A stretch of 20,745 nucleotides of DNA, taken from NCBI GenBank assembly GCA_015256455.1, contig JABZMB010000024.1, forward strand, positions 1 to 20,745, read 5' to 3'. The notes beneath the pieces are model-generated. The model was not told the origin of the DNA. It saw only the letters and a program-made list of their open reading frames with translations, and ran no database searches. This DNA comes from Solobacterium sp. Its GTDB lineage: Bacteria > Bacillota_I > Bacilli_A > Erysipelotrichales > Erysipelotrichaceae. The translations under genes and the position numbers were made by a program. This document shows positions 5,868 through 12,548 of this stretch, piece after piece (the first letter of the stretch is position 1; each line of letters begins with the position of its first letter).

Positions 5868-7772
5868 ATGGATAGACAGGATAGATTACTTTTCTTATTA
5901 GTGAAGGAAAATGATCACAGTAAATCTCTAACAGAGTTAGCTGATGTTTTTGGTGTGACTGCTCGAACGATTCGTAATGATATTGAAGCGCTCAATGATG
6001 TGGTTGTTTGTAATGGGGCAAGAATCAAGATAGAACGTAAAGGTATTTCAATTGAAATTCAAGATAAAGAAATGTTGGAGGATTTTTTACAGTCTATCGA
6101 GAGTAATCGTGAAAGAGTTCTAACAACGCAAGATCGTATTCGCCAGATTATAGAAACCTTACTTACTTCAGATCAAAGTGTGCGTATGGATGATTTAGCG
6201 GATGCGATGTTTATCAGCCGTGCAACTCTAAAGAATGATATGAAGACAGTACGTAACATCCTTGCGGATTTTGGTATTGAGATAGATTATCGTGCATACC
6301 AAGGAATGCGTGCAATTGGTAGTGAACAGCAGTATCGTCTTTGTCTAACTAGAATACAGATGGAAGAACCATTCTATACCCAACAACTACCAGAAAATAA
6401 TCGATTGGATATCATTCATAAAATTATCACAGATAAAGTTGTGAAATACAATTTTATGATTTCGGATTTATCACTGAATAATTTAACATTCCATATCTAT
6501 ATCGCAATTCAACGTATCCTAGATGGCAAAGTGATTCATCTTGGTAAAGAAACAGAAAAGCAGATGGAAAATGATAGTGATATTGCGATGACCAAGGCTA
6601 TCATTTGTGATATTGAAAAAGAATTTGATGTGAAGTTTCCAGATAGTGAAGTGTATTACGTGCTAATGCATTTGAGTAGTAAGAAGATTATCCGACTTAA
6701 TAATGGACAGCAAAGTAGTTCTGTTGTGGATGAAGAAACATTTGAAATTGTTTTGGCAATGTTAGAAGCGGTTAATGAAACGTTCCGTATTGATTTGCGG
6801 TATGACTTTGAACTTGTGACATTATTATCTCTACATGTCATACCGTTTAAAGTGAGATTACAGAATCACATCGCAAGTTATAATCCGCTAGCGAATCAAA
6901 TCCGTGAGCACTTTGTGCTTGCATACTCAATGGCCACTGTTGCCTGTGGTGTATTAAAGAAAATGTATAACAGATGTATCTGTAAAGATGAGATTGCGTA
7001 CATTGCGTTGCATTTCAACGTAGCGCTGGAAAAGAAGCGTGAAAAACAAACAAAAGAAAAAGTATTAATTGTCTGTGGAAGTGGACGGGCAAGTTCTGAG
7101 TTATTGCGTTATCAGATTGAAGAAAAGTTTGGTAAGAATCTAGTGGTTGTTGGAACTGCGAGTTTAAATACACTGCATAATCAGAGACTTGACGGAATTG
7201 ATTACATCCTGACAACTGTACCAATTGAAGAAAAACTAAACATACCAGTGATTGAAGTCAATGCTTTCTTGGGGAAGAGTGCAATTGAAAATGTTCATGC
7301 GATGATCCAGAAGACACGAGACTTACAAATCTTTAATTACTTCCGTGAGGATATGTTCTTTGGGGATTTACCATATAACGATAAAGAGGAAGTTATTCAT
7401 TTCTTATGCATGCAAGCACAGAAGAAAGTGGATATCTCAAATGACTTTGAGGAAGCTGTGCTTGAAAGAGAAAGTATTGGAGCAACTGCATTTGGAAATA
7501 TGGTTGCCATTCCACATCCAATCCACCCGATGGGTAAGGAAAGCTTCGTTGAGATCGGCATCTTACAAAAACCAATCCAATGGGATAAGGATACGGTACA
7601 AATCATCTTCCTATTATCTATGAAGGAGAAGGGCGATGATACCATGCCTGCATTCTATAAAGTACTCAGTCAGATTGTGAGTTCTGACGAATACACAAAG
7701 GACCTAATCCGTACACAAAGCTTTGATAAGCTACATGAAATTATTCTGAAGATTGAAGAAGAATCCGTATAA
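5868..7772 (+). CDS. PRD-domain PTS transcriptional regulator (MtlR/LicR/ManR type) with EIIB- and EIIA-like domains
   Basis: This sugar-responsive activator of PTS genes has 634 residues, typical for the family. In order: an N-terminal helix-turn-helix (about 5-60, TARTIRNDIEAL), a second Mga-like helix-turn-helix (about 88-145, ISRATLKNDMKTV), PRD1 with His209 and His268, PRD2 with His323 and His382 (ALHFNVALE), a GatB-like EIIB domain with the phosphorylatable Cys403 (VCGSGRASSELL), and a C-terminal fructose-type EIIA domain with His550 (AIPHPIHP). All expected phosphorylation sites are therefore present, suggesting full regulation by the general PTS and by its cognate EII. The start has AGAGGG at 8 bases. 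It lies 88 bases upstream of EIIA, the first of the transporter genes it most likely controls, and is divergent from the hydrolase. Confidence 0.94.
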   Translation: MDRQDRLLFLLVKENDHSKSLTELADVFGVTARTIRNDIEALNDVVVCNGARIKIERKGISIEIQDKEMLEDFLQSIESNRERVLTTQDRIRQIIETLLTSDQSVRMDDLADAMFISRATLKNDMKTVRNILADFGIEIDYRAYQGMRAIGSEQQYRLCLTRIQMEEPFYTQQLPENNRLDIIHKIITDKVVKYNFMISDLSLNNLTFHIYIAIQRILDGKVIHLGKETEKQMENDSDIAMTKAIICDIEKEFDVKFPDSEVYYVLMHLSSKKIIRLNNGQQSSSVVDEETFEIVLAMLEAVNETFRIDLRYDFELVTLLSLHVIPFKVRLQNHIASYNPLANQIREHFVLAYSMATVACGVLKKMYNRCICKDEIAYIALHFNVALEKKREKQTKEKVLIVCGSGRASSELLRYQIEEKFGKNLVVVGTASLNTLHNQRLDGIDYILTTVPIEEKLNIPVIEVNAFLGKSAIENVHAMIQKTRDLQIFNYFREDMFFGDLPYNDKEEVIHFLCMQAQKKVDISNDFEEAVLERESIGATAFGNMVAIPHPIHPMGKESFVEIGILQKPIQWDKDTVQIIFLLSMKEKGDDTMPAFYKVLSQIVSSDEYTKDLIRTQSFDKLHEIILKIEEESV

Positions 7773-7813
7773 TGAATTTCCATTTTGAAATTGAAAAAAG
7801 TGAACTGGTCTCG

Positions 7814-7834
7814 ATTGTTGAATAGATAGACAAT
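7814..7834 (+). promoter_or_regulatory. Candidate operator before the PTS EIIA gene
   Basis: The 88-base gap between the regulator and EIIA holds ATTGT (7814-7818) and ACAAT (7830-7834), an inverted repeat whose right half reads TAGACAAT. The same 8-mer lies in the inverted repeat before the regulator gene (5831-5838). Its distance to the start codon is similar (27 and 30 bases). Only a weak promoter is visible (TTGTTG 7815-7820 and GATACA 7838-7843, 17 apart), as expected where an activator is needed. No sigma-54 type -24/-12 element is seen. Confidence 0.35.
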
Positions 7835-7860
7835 GTAGATACAGGCGAAAGGAGACAAAA

Positions 7861-8316
7861 ATGTTTGCAAAAGAATTAACGATTTTCACGGACAAAGTTT
7901 ATCGTGACAAGTATGAAGCAATTGAAGAGATTGCACATTTACCAAATGAATTTGTAAATAATAACGATGAGTATGCTAAGGCAGTTATTGACCGTGAAAA
8001 CGTAATCGCAACCTATATTGGTTATGGTATTGCAATCCCGCATGCAATCTCAGCTGCAGTCAATCAAGCATTTGTTATCTATGTGAAATTCTTGAATGGA
8101 TGTCCATGGACAAATGAAGATGGCGAAGACAGAGTGGATCACATGATGATGATTGGTGTACCTGCTGATAAAGGATCTACGCAACATTTGAAGATTCTAG
8201 CAGAGCTTAGCAAGAATTTAATGCATGAAGATTTCCGTGAGAAATTCTTAAATACAAAGAGCCCTGAAGAGTCTTACGAACTTTTGAAATCTATTGAAAA
8301 GGAGATGGAAGTATGA
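7861..8316 (+). CDS. PTS fructose-family EIIA component
   Basis: This cytoplasmic phosphocarrier accepts phosphate from HPr and passes it to EIIB. The 151 residues make a complete PTS_EIIA type 2 domain. The active-site histidine is His61 in GIAIPHAIS, followed by the expected core VYVKFL and MMMIGVPA. The start follows AAAGGAG at a good distance. The last codons overlap the EIIB start by four bases (ATGA), so translation is coupled. The sequence is independent of the EIIA domain fused to the regulator upstream, so the locus encodes two fructose-type EIIA domains: one for transport and one for regulation. Confidence 0.94.
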   Translation: MFAKELTIFTDKVYRDKYEAIEEIAHLPNEFVNNNDEYAKAVIDRENVIATYIGYGIAIPHAISAAVNQAFVIYVKFLNGCPWTNEDGEDRVDHMMMIGVPADKGSTQHLKILAELSKNLMHEDFREKFLNTKSPEESYELLKSIEKEMEV

Positions 8317-8636
8317 AATTAGTAGCAGTAAGTGCATGTACAGCAGGTATCGCACATACGTACATGACACAAGAAGCAATCGAGCAGGAATGCAAGAAGA
8401 GAGGCATTGACTGCAAGGTTGAAACACAAGGTGGTATGGGTATCAATAATGAGTTGGAACAAGATGAAATCGATGCGGCTGATGTCGTTATTCTAGCTAT
8501 CGCAATTGGCATCGAAGGCGATGAACGCTTTGATGAAAAACGTGATGCAGGTAAGGTTATCGAAGTTGATCCAACACAAGCAATCAAAGACATTAAGAAA
8601 TTAATTGATAGAGCGGAGGCTTTGGCAAATGAGTGA
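8313..8636 (+). CDS. PTS fructose-family EIIB component
   Basis: This 107-residue cytoplasmic protein carries phosphate on Cys9 of the motif SACTAGIAHTYMT and passes it to the sugar bound by EIIC. VETQGGMGINN (37-47) is the second conserved stretch of fructose-type IIB domains. It is a single-domain protein, as in the E. coli Frw and Fry systems rather than the fused FruA. GGAGATGGA lies just before the ATG inside the EIIA gene. It overlaps EIIA by four bases and EIIC by eight, giving one tightly coupled EIIA-EIIB-EIIC unit. Confidence 0.94.
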   Translation: MKLVAVSACTAGIAHTYMTQEAIEQECKKRGIDCKVETQGGMGINNELEQDEIDAADVVILAIAIGIEGDERFDEKRDAGKVIEVDPTQAIKDIKKLIDRAEALANE

Positions 8637-9708
8637 GATGAATCATAAGTTGAAAGAAACTGGTCGTAGTTTATTTAAAGCATTTAATACAGGTATCTCA
8701 TACTTCTTACCAGTCATTATCGCTGGTGGTATGTTATTCTCATTTACTTTATTTACAGGTCATATCGAGAATGGCGCAATCATTCCAAGCAATCAGTTCT
8801 GGCAGAACGTGTATAGCTTAGGTATTGCCGGCTTCTCCATGATGGTTCCGGTTATCTGTGGATATATCGCTTACGCTATCGCTGGAAAACCTGCATTAGC
8901 TCCAGGTTTGATTATGGGTTATGTTGCAAATAATCCTATCGGAGAAGAACAATTATCTACAGGATTTATTGGCGCATTACTATTAGGTTTTATCGTAGGT
9001 TACTTCGTTAAGTGGATGAAGACTTGGAAGGTTATTGACTCCTTGAAGCCAATGATGCCTACATTCTTTATTCCTCTATTAACGACATTTGTCGTTGGTA
9101 TCTTCTACATCTATGTTTTAACAGGACCTATCAATGCGTTTGTACAGGTTATCGTTGATGTTATGAATGGCTTAAGTGGAACAAATGCAATCTTGTTAGG
9201 ACTTGGAATTGGTTTACTCGCAGCTGCCGACTTTGGTGGACCATGTTCAAAGGCTGCTACAGCTTTCACACTTGCGTTAATGTCTGAGGGAATCTATGGA
9301 CCTAACGGTGTATTCCGTATGTGCTGTGCAATTCCTCCACTTGGTATGGGTCTTGCGTCATTCATTTTAAGAAAGCATTATACAAAGGCAGACCGTTCTG
9401 TAGGTATCTCTGCTTTCCTACTTTCCTCAGGTGGTATTACGGAAGGTGCTTGGCCATTTGCAGGTAAGGACTTCAAGCATACTTGGATTGCATGTGCAAT
9501 CGGTACAGCAATCGCTGGTGCATTAGGTATGGTACATGGTGTATCTTCCGTTGTGGCATTTGGTGGTATTGTTGCGATTACTGGTGTTATTGAAGGACAG
9601 GTTTGGTATGTTGTGGATATGTTAATTGGAGCGCTGATTATTGTAGCTATCTTAGCAATCACAAAGAAACCATTAACAGCTGAAGAGCTAGCAGAAGACA
9701 ACAAATAA
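8629..9708 (+). CDS. PTS fructose-family EIIC permease
   Basis: This integral membrane sugar channel has 359 residues, with about nine to ten hydrophobic segments beginning near residue 23 and ending near 345. Family landmarks are PVICGYIAYAIAGKPALAPG (74-93), the loop around AAADFGGPCSKAA (198-210) and GGITEGAWPFA (268-278). The last normally reads GITEGAIPFA, so Trp275 replaces Ile, and DFGGPCSKAA departs from the usual DMGGPVNKAA. These changes lie in conserved transport motifs and suggest a substrate other than plain fructose. I chose ATG 8629 because GGAGG (8615-8619) is 9 bases away. A TTG at 8605 has no such site. No sugar-catabolic gene follows, so the substrate cannot be read from context. 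Confidence 0.93.
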   Translation: MSEMNHKLKETGRSLFKAFNTGISYFLPVIIAGGMLFSFTLFTGHIENGAIIPSNQFWQNVYSLGIAGFSMMVPVICGYIAYAIAGKPALAPGLIMGYVANNPIGEEQLSTGFIGALLLGFIVGYFVKWMKTWKVIDSLKPMMPTFFIPLLTTFVVGIFYIYVLTGPINAFVQVIVDVMNGLSGTNAILLGLGIGLLAAADFGGPCSKAATAFTLALMSEGIYGPNGVFRMCCAIPPLGMGLASFILRKHYTKADRSVGISAFLLSSGGITEGAWPFAGKDFKHTWIACAIGTAIAGALGMVHGVSSVVAFGGIVAITGVIEGQVWYVVDMLIGALIIVAILAITKKPLTAEELAEDNK

Positions 9709-9734
9709 TAAAAGGCATAATCGCAAATATACAC

Positions 9735-9772
9735 TAAAGGGTGTGATCTAGGTCACATCCTTTACTGTTTTT
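9735..9772 (+). terminator. Intrinsic terminator of the PTS operon
   Basis: Bases 9735-9746 pair with 9753-9764 (12 pairs, one of them G-T) around a six-base loop. TGTTTTT follows. Confidence 0.85.
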
Positions 9773-9824
9773 AAGAAAGTAATTTTAAGTTTGGTTGTTG
9801 GATGCTTCGTTTAAATAGGAGATA

Positions 9825-9860
9825 AAAACACCTTAGATTCGTTGGCATCTAAAGTGTTTT
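9825..9860 (-). terminator. Intrinsic terminator of the HD-domain gene
   Basis: Bases 9825-9838 pair with 9847-9860 (14 positions, one C-A mismatch) around an eight-base loop. On the minus strand five T follow (plus-strand A run at 9824-9828). It lies 33 bases beyond the HD gene stop codon and back to back with the PTS terminator. Confidence 0.82.
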
Positions 9861-9893
9861 GAGGATGTTTAAAATACGTTATAGAAGTATAAA

Positions 9894-10466
9894 TTATGAT
9901 TCTTTGGTTTCGAAATTAATTTTGTGCAGTGTATCTAAAAGAATCTCTTTTCTAAGCGAAGTTAGCCATGAAGAGAATTGTACAACATCAAAGGCATAGG
10001 TTTGATTAAGTTCGTATTCATTATCAGACCATGTATCAATCGGTGATTCATTATGCTGTATGACTGCTTCTAACTTATCTAAGGCTTTGTATATTTTAGA
10101 TTCTAGGGTTTCTTGTTTGTTCATTTCACTATATAGTGCTGTCATTCGTGTTGAAATGCTTTCAGGGAGAGTATTTACCCATTGCGATAATAATGAATCT
10201 TCAATATCACGGTCGTGATTTGTTTTAATAAACGTTGGAATATCACCCGTAAAACATTCGCCTAGATCATGAATTAAACACATACTGATTACTTTATCAA
10301 TATCTGCATCAGGAAATTCATCCTTTAAAAGAAAGGCCATAAGGGAAATTCTCCAACTATGTTCAGCGACACTCTCGATTCGTCTTTTACTCGTGGTGCA
10401 GTGTCGTGGAGTATCTTTCAACCTTTCTGCGATATGTAGTATCTCTAAGTATTCTCTTGGATTCAT
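9894..10466 (-). CDS. HD-domain phosphohydrolase, YfbR-like
   Basis: This metal-dependent phosphohydrolase has 190 residues. The HD signature can be placed: His36 (VAEHSWRISLMAF), His66-Asp67 (LIHDLGE), Glu70, Asp75 (FTGDIPT) and Asp130 (ALDKLEAV). Spacing agrees with the YfbR/HD_3 group, whose studied members are 5'-deoxynucleotidases, so a nucleotide-salvage role is likely but the substrate is inferred. On its strand AGGAGA lies about 10 bases before the ATG. A closer ATG in another frame gives no product. It stands alone, between its own terminator and the L10 leader region, transcribed away from rplJ. I see no convincing promoter for it. Confidence 0.88.
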   Translation of the reverse strand: MNPREYLEILHIAERLKDTPRHCTTSKRRIESVAEHSWRISLMAFLLKDEFPDADIDKVISMCLIHDLGECFTGDIPTFIKTNHDRDIEDSLLSQWVNTLPESISTRMTALYSEMNKQETLESKIYKALDKLEAVIQHNESPIDTWSDNEYELNQTYAFDVVQFSSWLTSLRKEILLDTLHKINFETKES

Positions 10467-10638
10467 AGTGAGTCATTCTCCTAAAATCTATATTGGCAAG
10501 TAAAATCTTGTGATTCAAAAATATCATATTTAGTATATATCGTCATAGGTTATAGTGTGTATCTCTTTTTTAGATAAGGGCGGAAACTTTAATGATAGTT
10601 TGCTGGAAAGACAATGGAAATAACAATGTAGATGGAAC
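10467..10638. other. Intergenic region between the HD gene and the L10 promoter
   Basis: These 172 bases, the left half of a 355-base gene-free stretch, hold no open frame of note. They contain the HD gene ribosome-binding site (minus strand), a short hairpin TATCT/AGATA around 10560-10576, and AT-rich sequence that must include the HD promoter. I cannot pick one with confidence. Confidence 0.5.
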
Positions 10639-10666
10639 TTGACAATCTGAGAATGCGTGGTATCAT
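10639..10666 (+). promoter_or_regulatory. Promoter of rplJ-rplL
   Basis: A perfect TTGACA (10639-10644) and TATCAT (10661-10666) are separated by 16 bases. The -10 is extended by TG at 10658-10659. Transcription would start near 10673, just before the L10 leader. Confidence 0.82.
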
Positions 10667-10680
10667 ATCATCGTTATCAA

Positions 10681-10783
10681 ATACCACAGACAGTAACGGC
10701 GTATGCTTAATAAGGTTACCGAGGTAGATGAAAGTTCATATTAATGTACTTTTGCTCTCGCTGTCTGCGAGGGCTTTCTTTCT
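10681..10783 (+). promoter_or_regulatory. Ribosomal protein L10 leader with transcription attenuator
   Basis: The leader shows the L10 leader landmarks: ACAGACAG near the 5' end, then a stem GTAAC (10693-10697) with GTTAC (10715-10719), then CGAGGTAG. TACC (10682-10685) closes with GGTA (10723-10726). Downstream is an intrinsic terminator (10754-10783). CAGACAG (10687-10693) is exactly complementary to CTGTCTG (10761-10767) in the terminator, so an antiterminator can form. By the published B. subtilis mechanism, L10-L12 binding to the 5' domain favours the terminator and represses its own operon. Confidence 0.85.
10754..10783 (+). terminator. Attenuator terminator in the L10 leader
   Basis: GCTCTCGC (10754-10761) pairs with GCGAGGGC (10767-10774, one T-G pair) around TGTCT, followed by TTTCTTTCT. 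It ends 38 bases before the rplJ start, so it acts as a conditional terminator. Confidence 0.85.
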
Positions 10784-10821
10784 AAATGTGTATTCGATAA
10801 CAGAGAATAGGAAGGTGAAGT

Positions 10822-11367
10822 ATGAATCAGACTGTATTAGACTCTAAGCAGGGTGTCGTTTCCGAAATTAAGGAAAAATTCACTAACTCTTCATCAACTA
10901 TCGTTGCCGAGTACCGTGGCCTCTCAGTTGCTGAGGTTACAGAACTCCGTAGAGCATTACGTGCTGAAGGTGTTGAACTTAAGGTTTATAAGAACACATT
11001 AGCTAGTAAGGCTGCTGAAGATGCAGGATATGGTGATCTTAAGGATTGCTTAACAGGTCCTAACGCATTGGCATTCGGTGGTGATGAAACTGGTGCTGCT
11101 CGTGTAATGGCTAAGTTTGCTAAGAAGCACAAGGCATTAGTTCTTAAGGGTGGTATTGTTGAAGGCAAGGTTGTTGACCTCAACACAGTAAATGAACTCT
11201 CTGCACTACCAAACAGAGAAGGCATGCTCAGCATGTTGCTATCTGTATTGAACGCTCCAGTATCTTCATTCGCACGTGCTGTGAATGCTGTTGCTGAAGC
11301 AAAACCAGCTAACGGAGCTGCTCCGGTTGCTGAAGAAGTAAAAGAAGCTGCTGAGGCAGCTGCCTAA
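10822..11367 (+). CDS. rplJ: 50S ribosomal protein L10
   Basis: L10 anchors the L7/L12 dimers to L11 and 23S rRNA, and with L12 represses its own operon through the leader. The N-terminal rRNA-binding domain shows VAEYRGLSVAEVTELR (28-43) and VYKNTLASKA. GPNALAFGGDE (about 79-89) and LKGGIVEGKVVDL follow. The C-terminal helix that binds L12 is near LLSVLNAPVSSFARAVNAVAE (about 140-160). At 181 residues it is slightly longer than usual because of an Ala/Glu/Pro-rich tail (from about 161). GGAAGGTG precedes the start. rplL begins 29 bases downstream. Confidence 0.97.
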   Translation: MNQTVLDSKQGVVSEIKEKFTNSSSTIVAEYRGLSVAEVTELRRALRAEGVELKVYKNTLASKAAEDAGYGDLKDCLTGPNALAFGGDETGAARVMAKFAKKHKALVLKGGIVEGKVVDLNTVNELSALPNREGMLSMLLSVLNAPVSSFARAVNAVAEAKPANGAAPVAEEVKEAAEAAA

Positions 11368-11396
11368 GAAAGAAATAGAAGAGGAGAAATTAATCC

Positions 11397-11765
11397 ATGG
11401 CAAAGTTAACACAGGAAGATATCCTAGCATATCTTGATGAAGCTACAATTCTTGAACTAAATGAACTCGTAAAGGCTATTGAAGAGAAGTACGGCGTTTC
11501 TGCTGCTGCTCCAGTAGCAGCTGCTGCTCCAACAGAAGCTGCTGCAGCTGCTCCTACAACAGTTAATGTTGTATTAGCTGCCGCTGGTGACTCTAAGGTA
11601 GGCGTAATTAAGGTTGTTCGTGAAATCACAGGTCTTGGACTTGTTGATGCTAAGAAGCTCGTTGATGGAGCTCCTGCAACAATCAAGGAAAACGTTGCTG
11701 CTGAAGAAGCTGAAGAACTCAAGAAGAAGCTCACAGATGCTGGTGCAACTGTTGAATTCAAGTAA
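11397..11765 (+). CDS. rplL: 50S ribosomal protein L7/L12
   Basis: L7/L12 is the flexible stalk protein that recruits translation GTPases. The 122 residues match the family exactly. The N-terminal dimerisation domain is 1-33, an Ala/Pro-rich hinge covers about 34-55, and the C-terminal factor-binding domain covers 56-122 with the conserved KVGVIKVVREITGLGLVDAK. GAGGAGAA lies at SD distance before the ATG. It shares the L10 promoter and attenuator. A hairpin after the stop codon reduces transcription into the methyltransferase and polymerase genes. Confidence 0.98.
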   Translation: MAKLTQEDILAYLDEATILELNELVKAIEEKYGVSAAAPVAAAAPTEAAAAAPTTVNVVLAAAGDSKVGVIKVVREITGLGLVDAKKLVDGAPATIKENVAAEEAEELKKKLTDAGATVEFK

Positions 11766-11790
11766 TCTAGAAAATAACAGAAAACACATG

Positions 11791-11820
11791 AAAAGCCGAA
11801 TAATCAATTGTTCGGCTTTT
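11791..11820 (+). terminator. Terminator or partial attenuator after rplL
   Basis: AAAAGCCGAA (11791-11800) pairs with TTCGGCTTTT (11811-11820), extendable inward by three pairs around TCAA. The T tract is only the four T of the stem and is followed by CGGG, so it is probably leaky. That would lower methyltransferase and rpoBC expression relative to the stalk proteins. Confidence 0.7.
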
Positions 11821-11843
11821 CGGGTATTAGAAAGGAACGGTTA

Positions 11844-12443
11844 ATGGCACATTATTTTACCGATAACCGAAATCTGGATGAGAACCGGAAGGAACATACT
11901 TTCCGGTTTTTAGACCGTTTATATATCTTTACGACTGACAACGGTGTATTCTCAAAAACAGGTGTGGACTATGGAAGTTATGTCTTACTGAAAGCAATCA
12001 GCAAAGAAGAACTCCATGGTAAGGTTTTGGATATGGGTTGCGGATATGGAACACTAGGCATCATTACAAAATCATTATTTCCTAGCTGTGAAGTCACAAT
12101 GGCAGACATCAATCCACGTGCTGTAGAACTGGCACAATTAAACTGTGGATTGAACCAAGTAGAGTGTACTGTGCTTGTTTCGGATGGATATGCTGAAATC
12201 AAAGGCCAATATCATTTTATTATTACCAACCCTCCGATTCGAACAGGAAAGAAAGTTATCTATAAAATGTTCGAGGATGCATATAGTCATCTAACAGCAG
12301 GTGGTTCTATCTATGCAGTTATCCGAAAACAACAAGGCGCAGAAAGTGCTAAGAAAAAGTTTGCGGAAATATTTGGAAATTGCGAGGTAATCTCTAAGGA
12401 TCGAGGGTACTATATTTTGCAAAGTAGGAAGTTGACGGAATAA
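11844..12443 (+). CDS. rsmC: RsmC-like class I SAM methyltransferase (YbxB position)
   Basis: This 199-residue protein has the Rossmann methyltransferase core. Motif I is VLDMGCGYGTLG (61-72), motif II acidic MADINPRAVELA (86-97), and the catalytic motif NPPIRTGK (129-136) of N2-guanine/N6-adenine enzymes. It matches the single catalytic domain of RsmC, which methylates 16S rRNA guanine 1207 in E. coli, and lacks RsmC's extra N-terminal domain, as is usual in Bacillota. A gene of this kind (ybxB) stands between rplL and rpoB in B. subtilis. ATG 11844 is chosen because AAAGGAA precedes it. An upstream alternative at 11808 would lie inside the rplL terminator. The rRNA target is inferred. The symbol is by homology. 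Confidence 0.88.
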   Translation: MAHYFTDNRNLDENRKEHTFRFLDRLYIFTTDNGVFSKTGVDYGSYVLLKAISKEELHGKVLDMGCGYGTLGIITKSLFPSCEVTMADINPRAVELAQLNCGLNQVECTVLVSDGYAEIKGQYHFIITNPPIRTGKKVIYKMFEDAYSHLTAGGSIYAVIRKQQGAESAKKKFAEIFGNCEVISKDRGYYILQSRKLTE

Positions 12444-12460
12444 AAAAGTTGTTCTATTAT
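12432..12460 (+). promoter_or_regulatory. Internal promoter of rpoB-rpoC
   Basis: TTGACG (12432-12437) and TATTAT (12455-12460) are 17 bases apart, identical in both hexamers and spacing to the rplK promoter. The -35 lies inside the last codons of the methyltransferase gene. Transcription would start near 12467, about 80 bases before rpoB. Confidence 0.78.
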
Positions 12461-12476
12461 AGTAAATTGCAAAAGA

Positions 12477-12513
12477 GTCGAATAGGGATGGGGTTATTCT
12501 ACCCTTTTTCGAC
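12477..12513 (+). promoter_or_regulatory. Hairpin leader of rpoB with terminator-like alternative fold
   Basis: GTCGAA (12477-12482) pairs with TTCGAC (12508-12513) at the base. Inside, GGGT (12491-12494) pairs with ACCC (12501-12504), followed by five T (12505-12509), a short terminator-like hairpin. GAATA (12480-12484) can instead pair with TATTC (12495-12499), which excludes the GGGT/ACCC stem. The pairing is seen. An attenuator function is inferred. Confidence 0.5.
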
Positions 12514-12548
12514 ATTTCTGGCGGTGCAGGCGAAAGGATGGCGAACAA

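Noticed and set aside
7773..7860. Sigma-54 promoter before the EIIA gene
   Set aside because: Some PRD regulators work with sigma-54, but this regulator lacks the AAA+ domain of LevR-type proteins, and no GG/GC pair at -24/-12 is visible.
8605..8628. Upstream TTG start for EIIC
   Set aside because: No Shine-Dalgarno sequence, whereas ATG 8629 has GGAGG at 9 bases and gives the normal N-terminus.
10467..10560. Promoter for the HD-domain gene (TTGAAT and AT-rich hexamers on the minus strand)
   Set aside because: No -10 at correct spacing scores well enough to call, although a promoter must exist in this stretch.
11390..11761. 123-codon minus-strand frame opposite rplL
   Set aside because: An Ala/Ser-rich mirror of the rplL hinge. 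rplL itself is unambiguous.
11808..11843. Upstream start for the methyltransferase
   Set aside because: It would begin inside the rplL terminator hairpin. ATG 11844 has an SD and a natural N-terminus.
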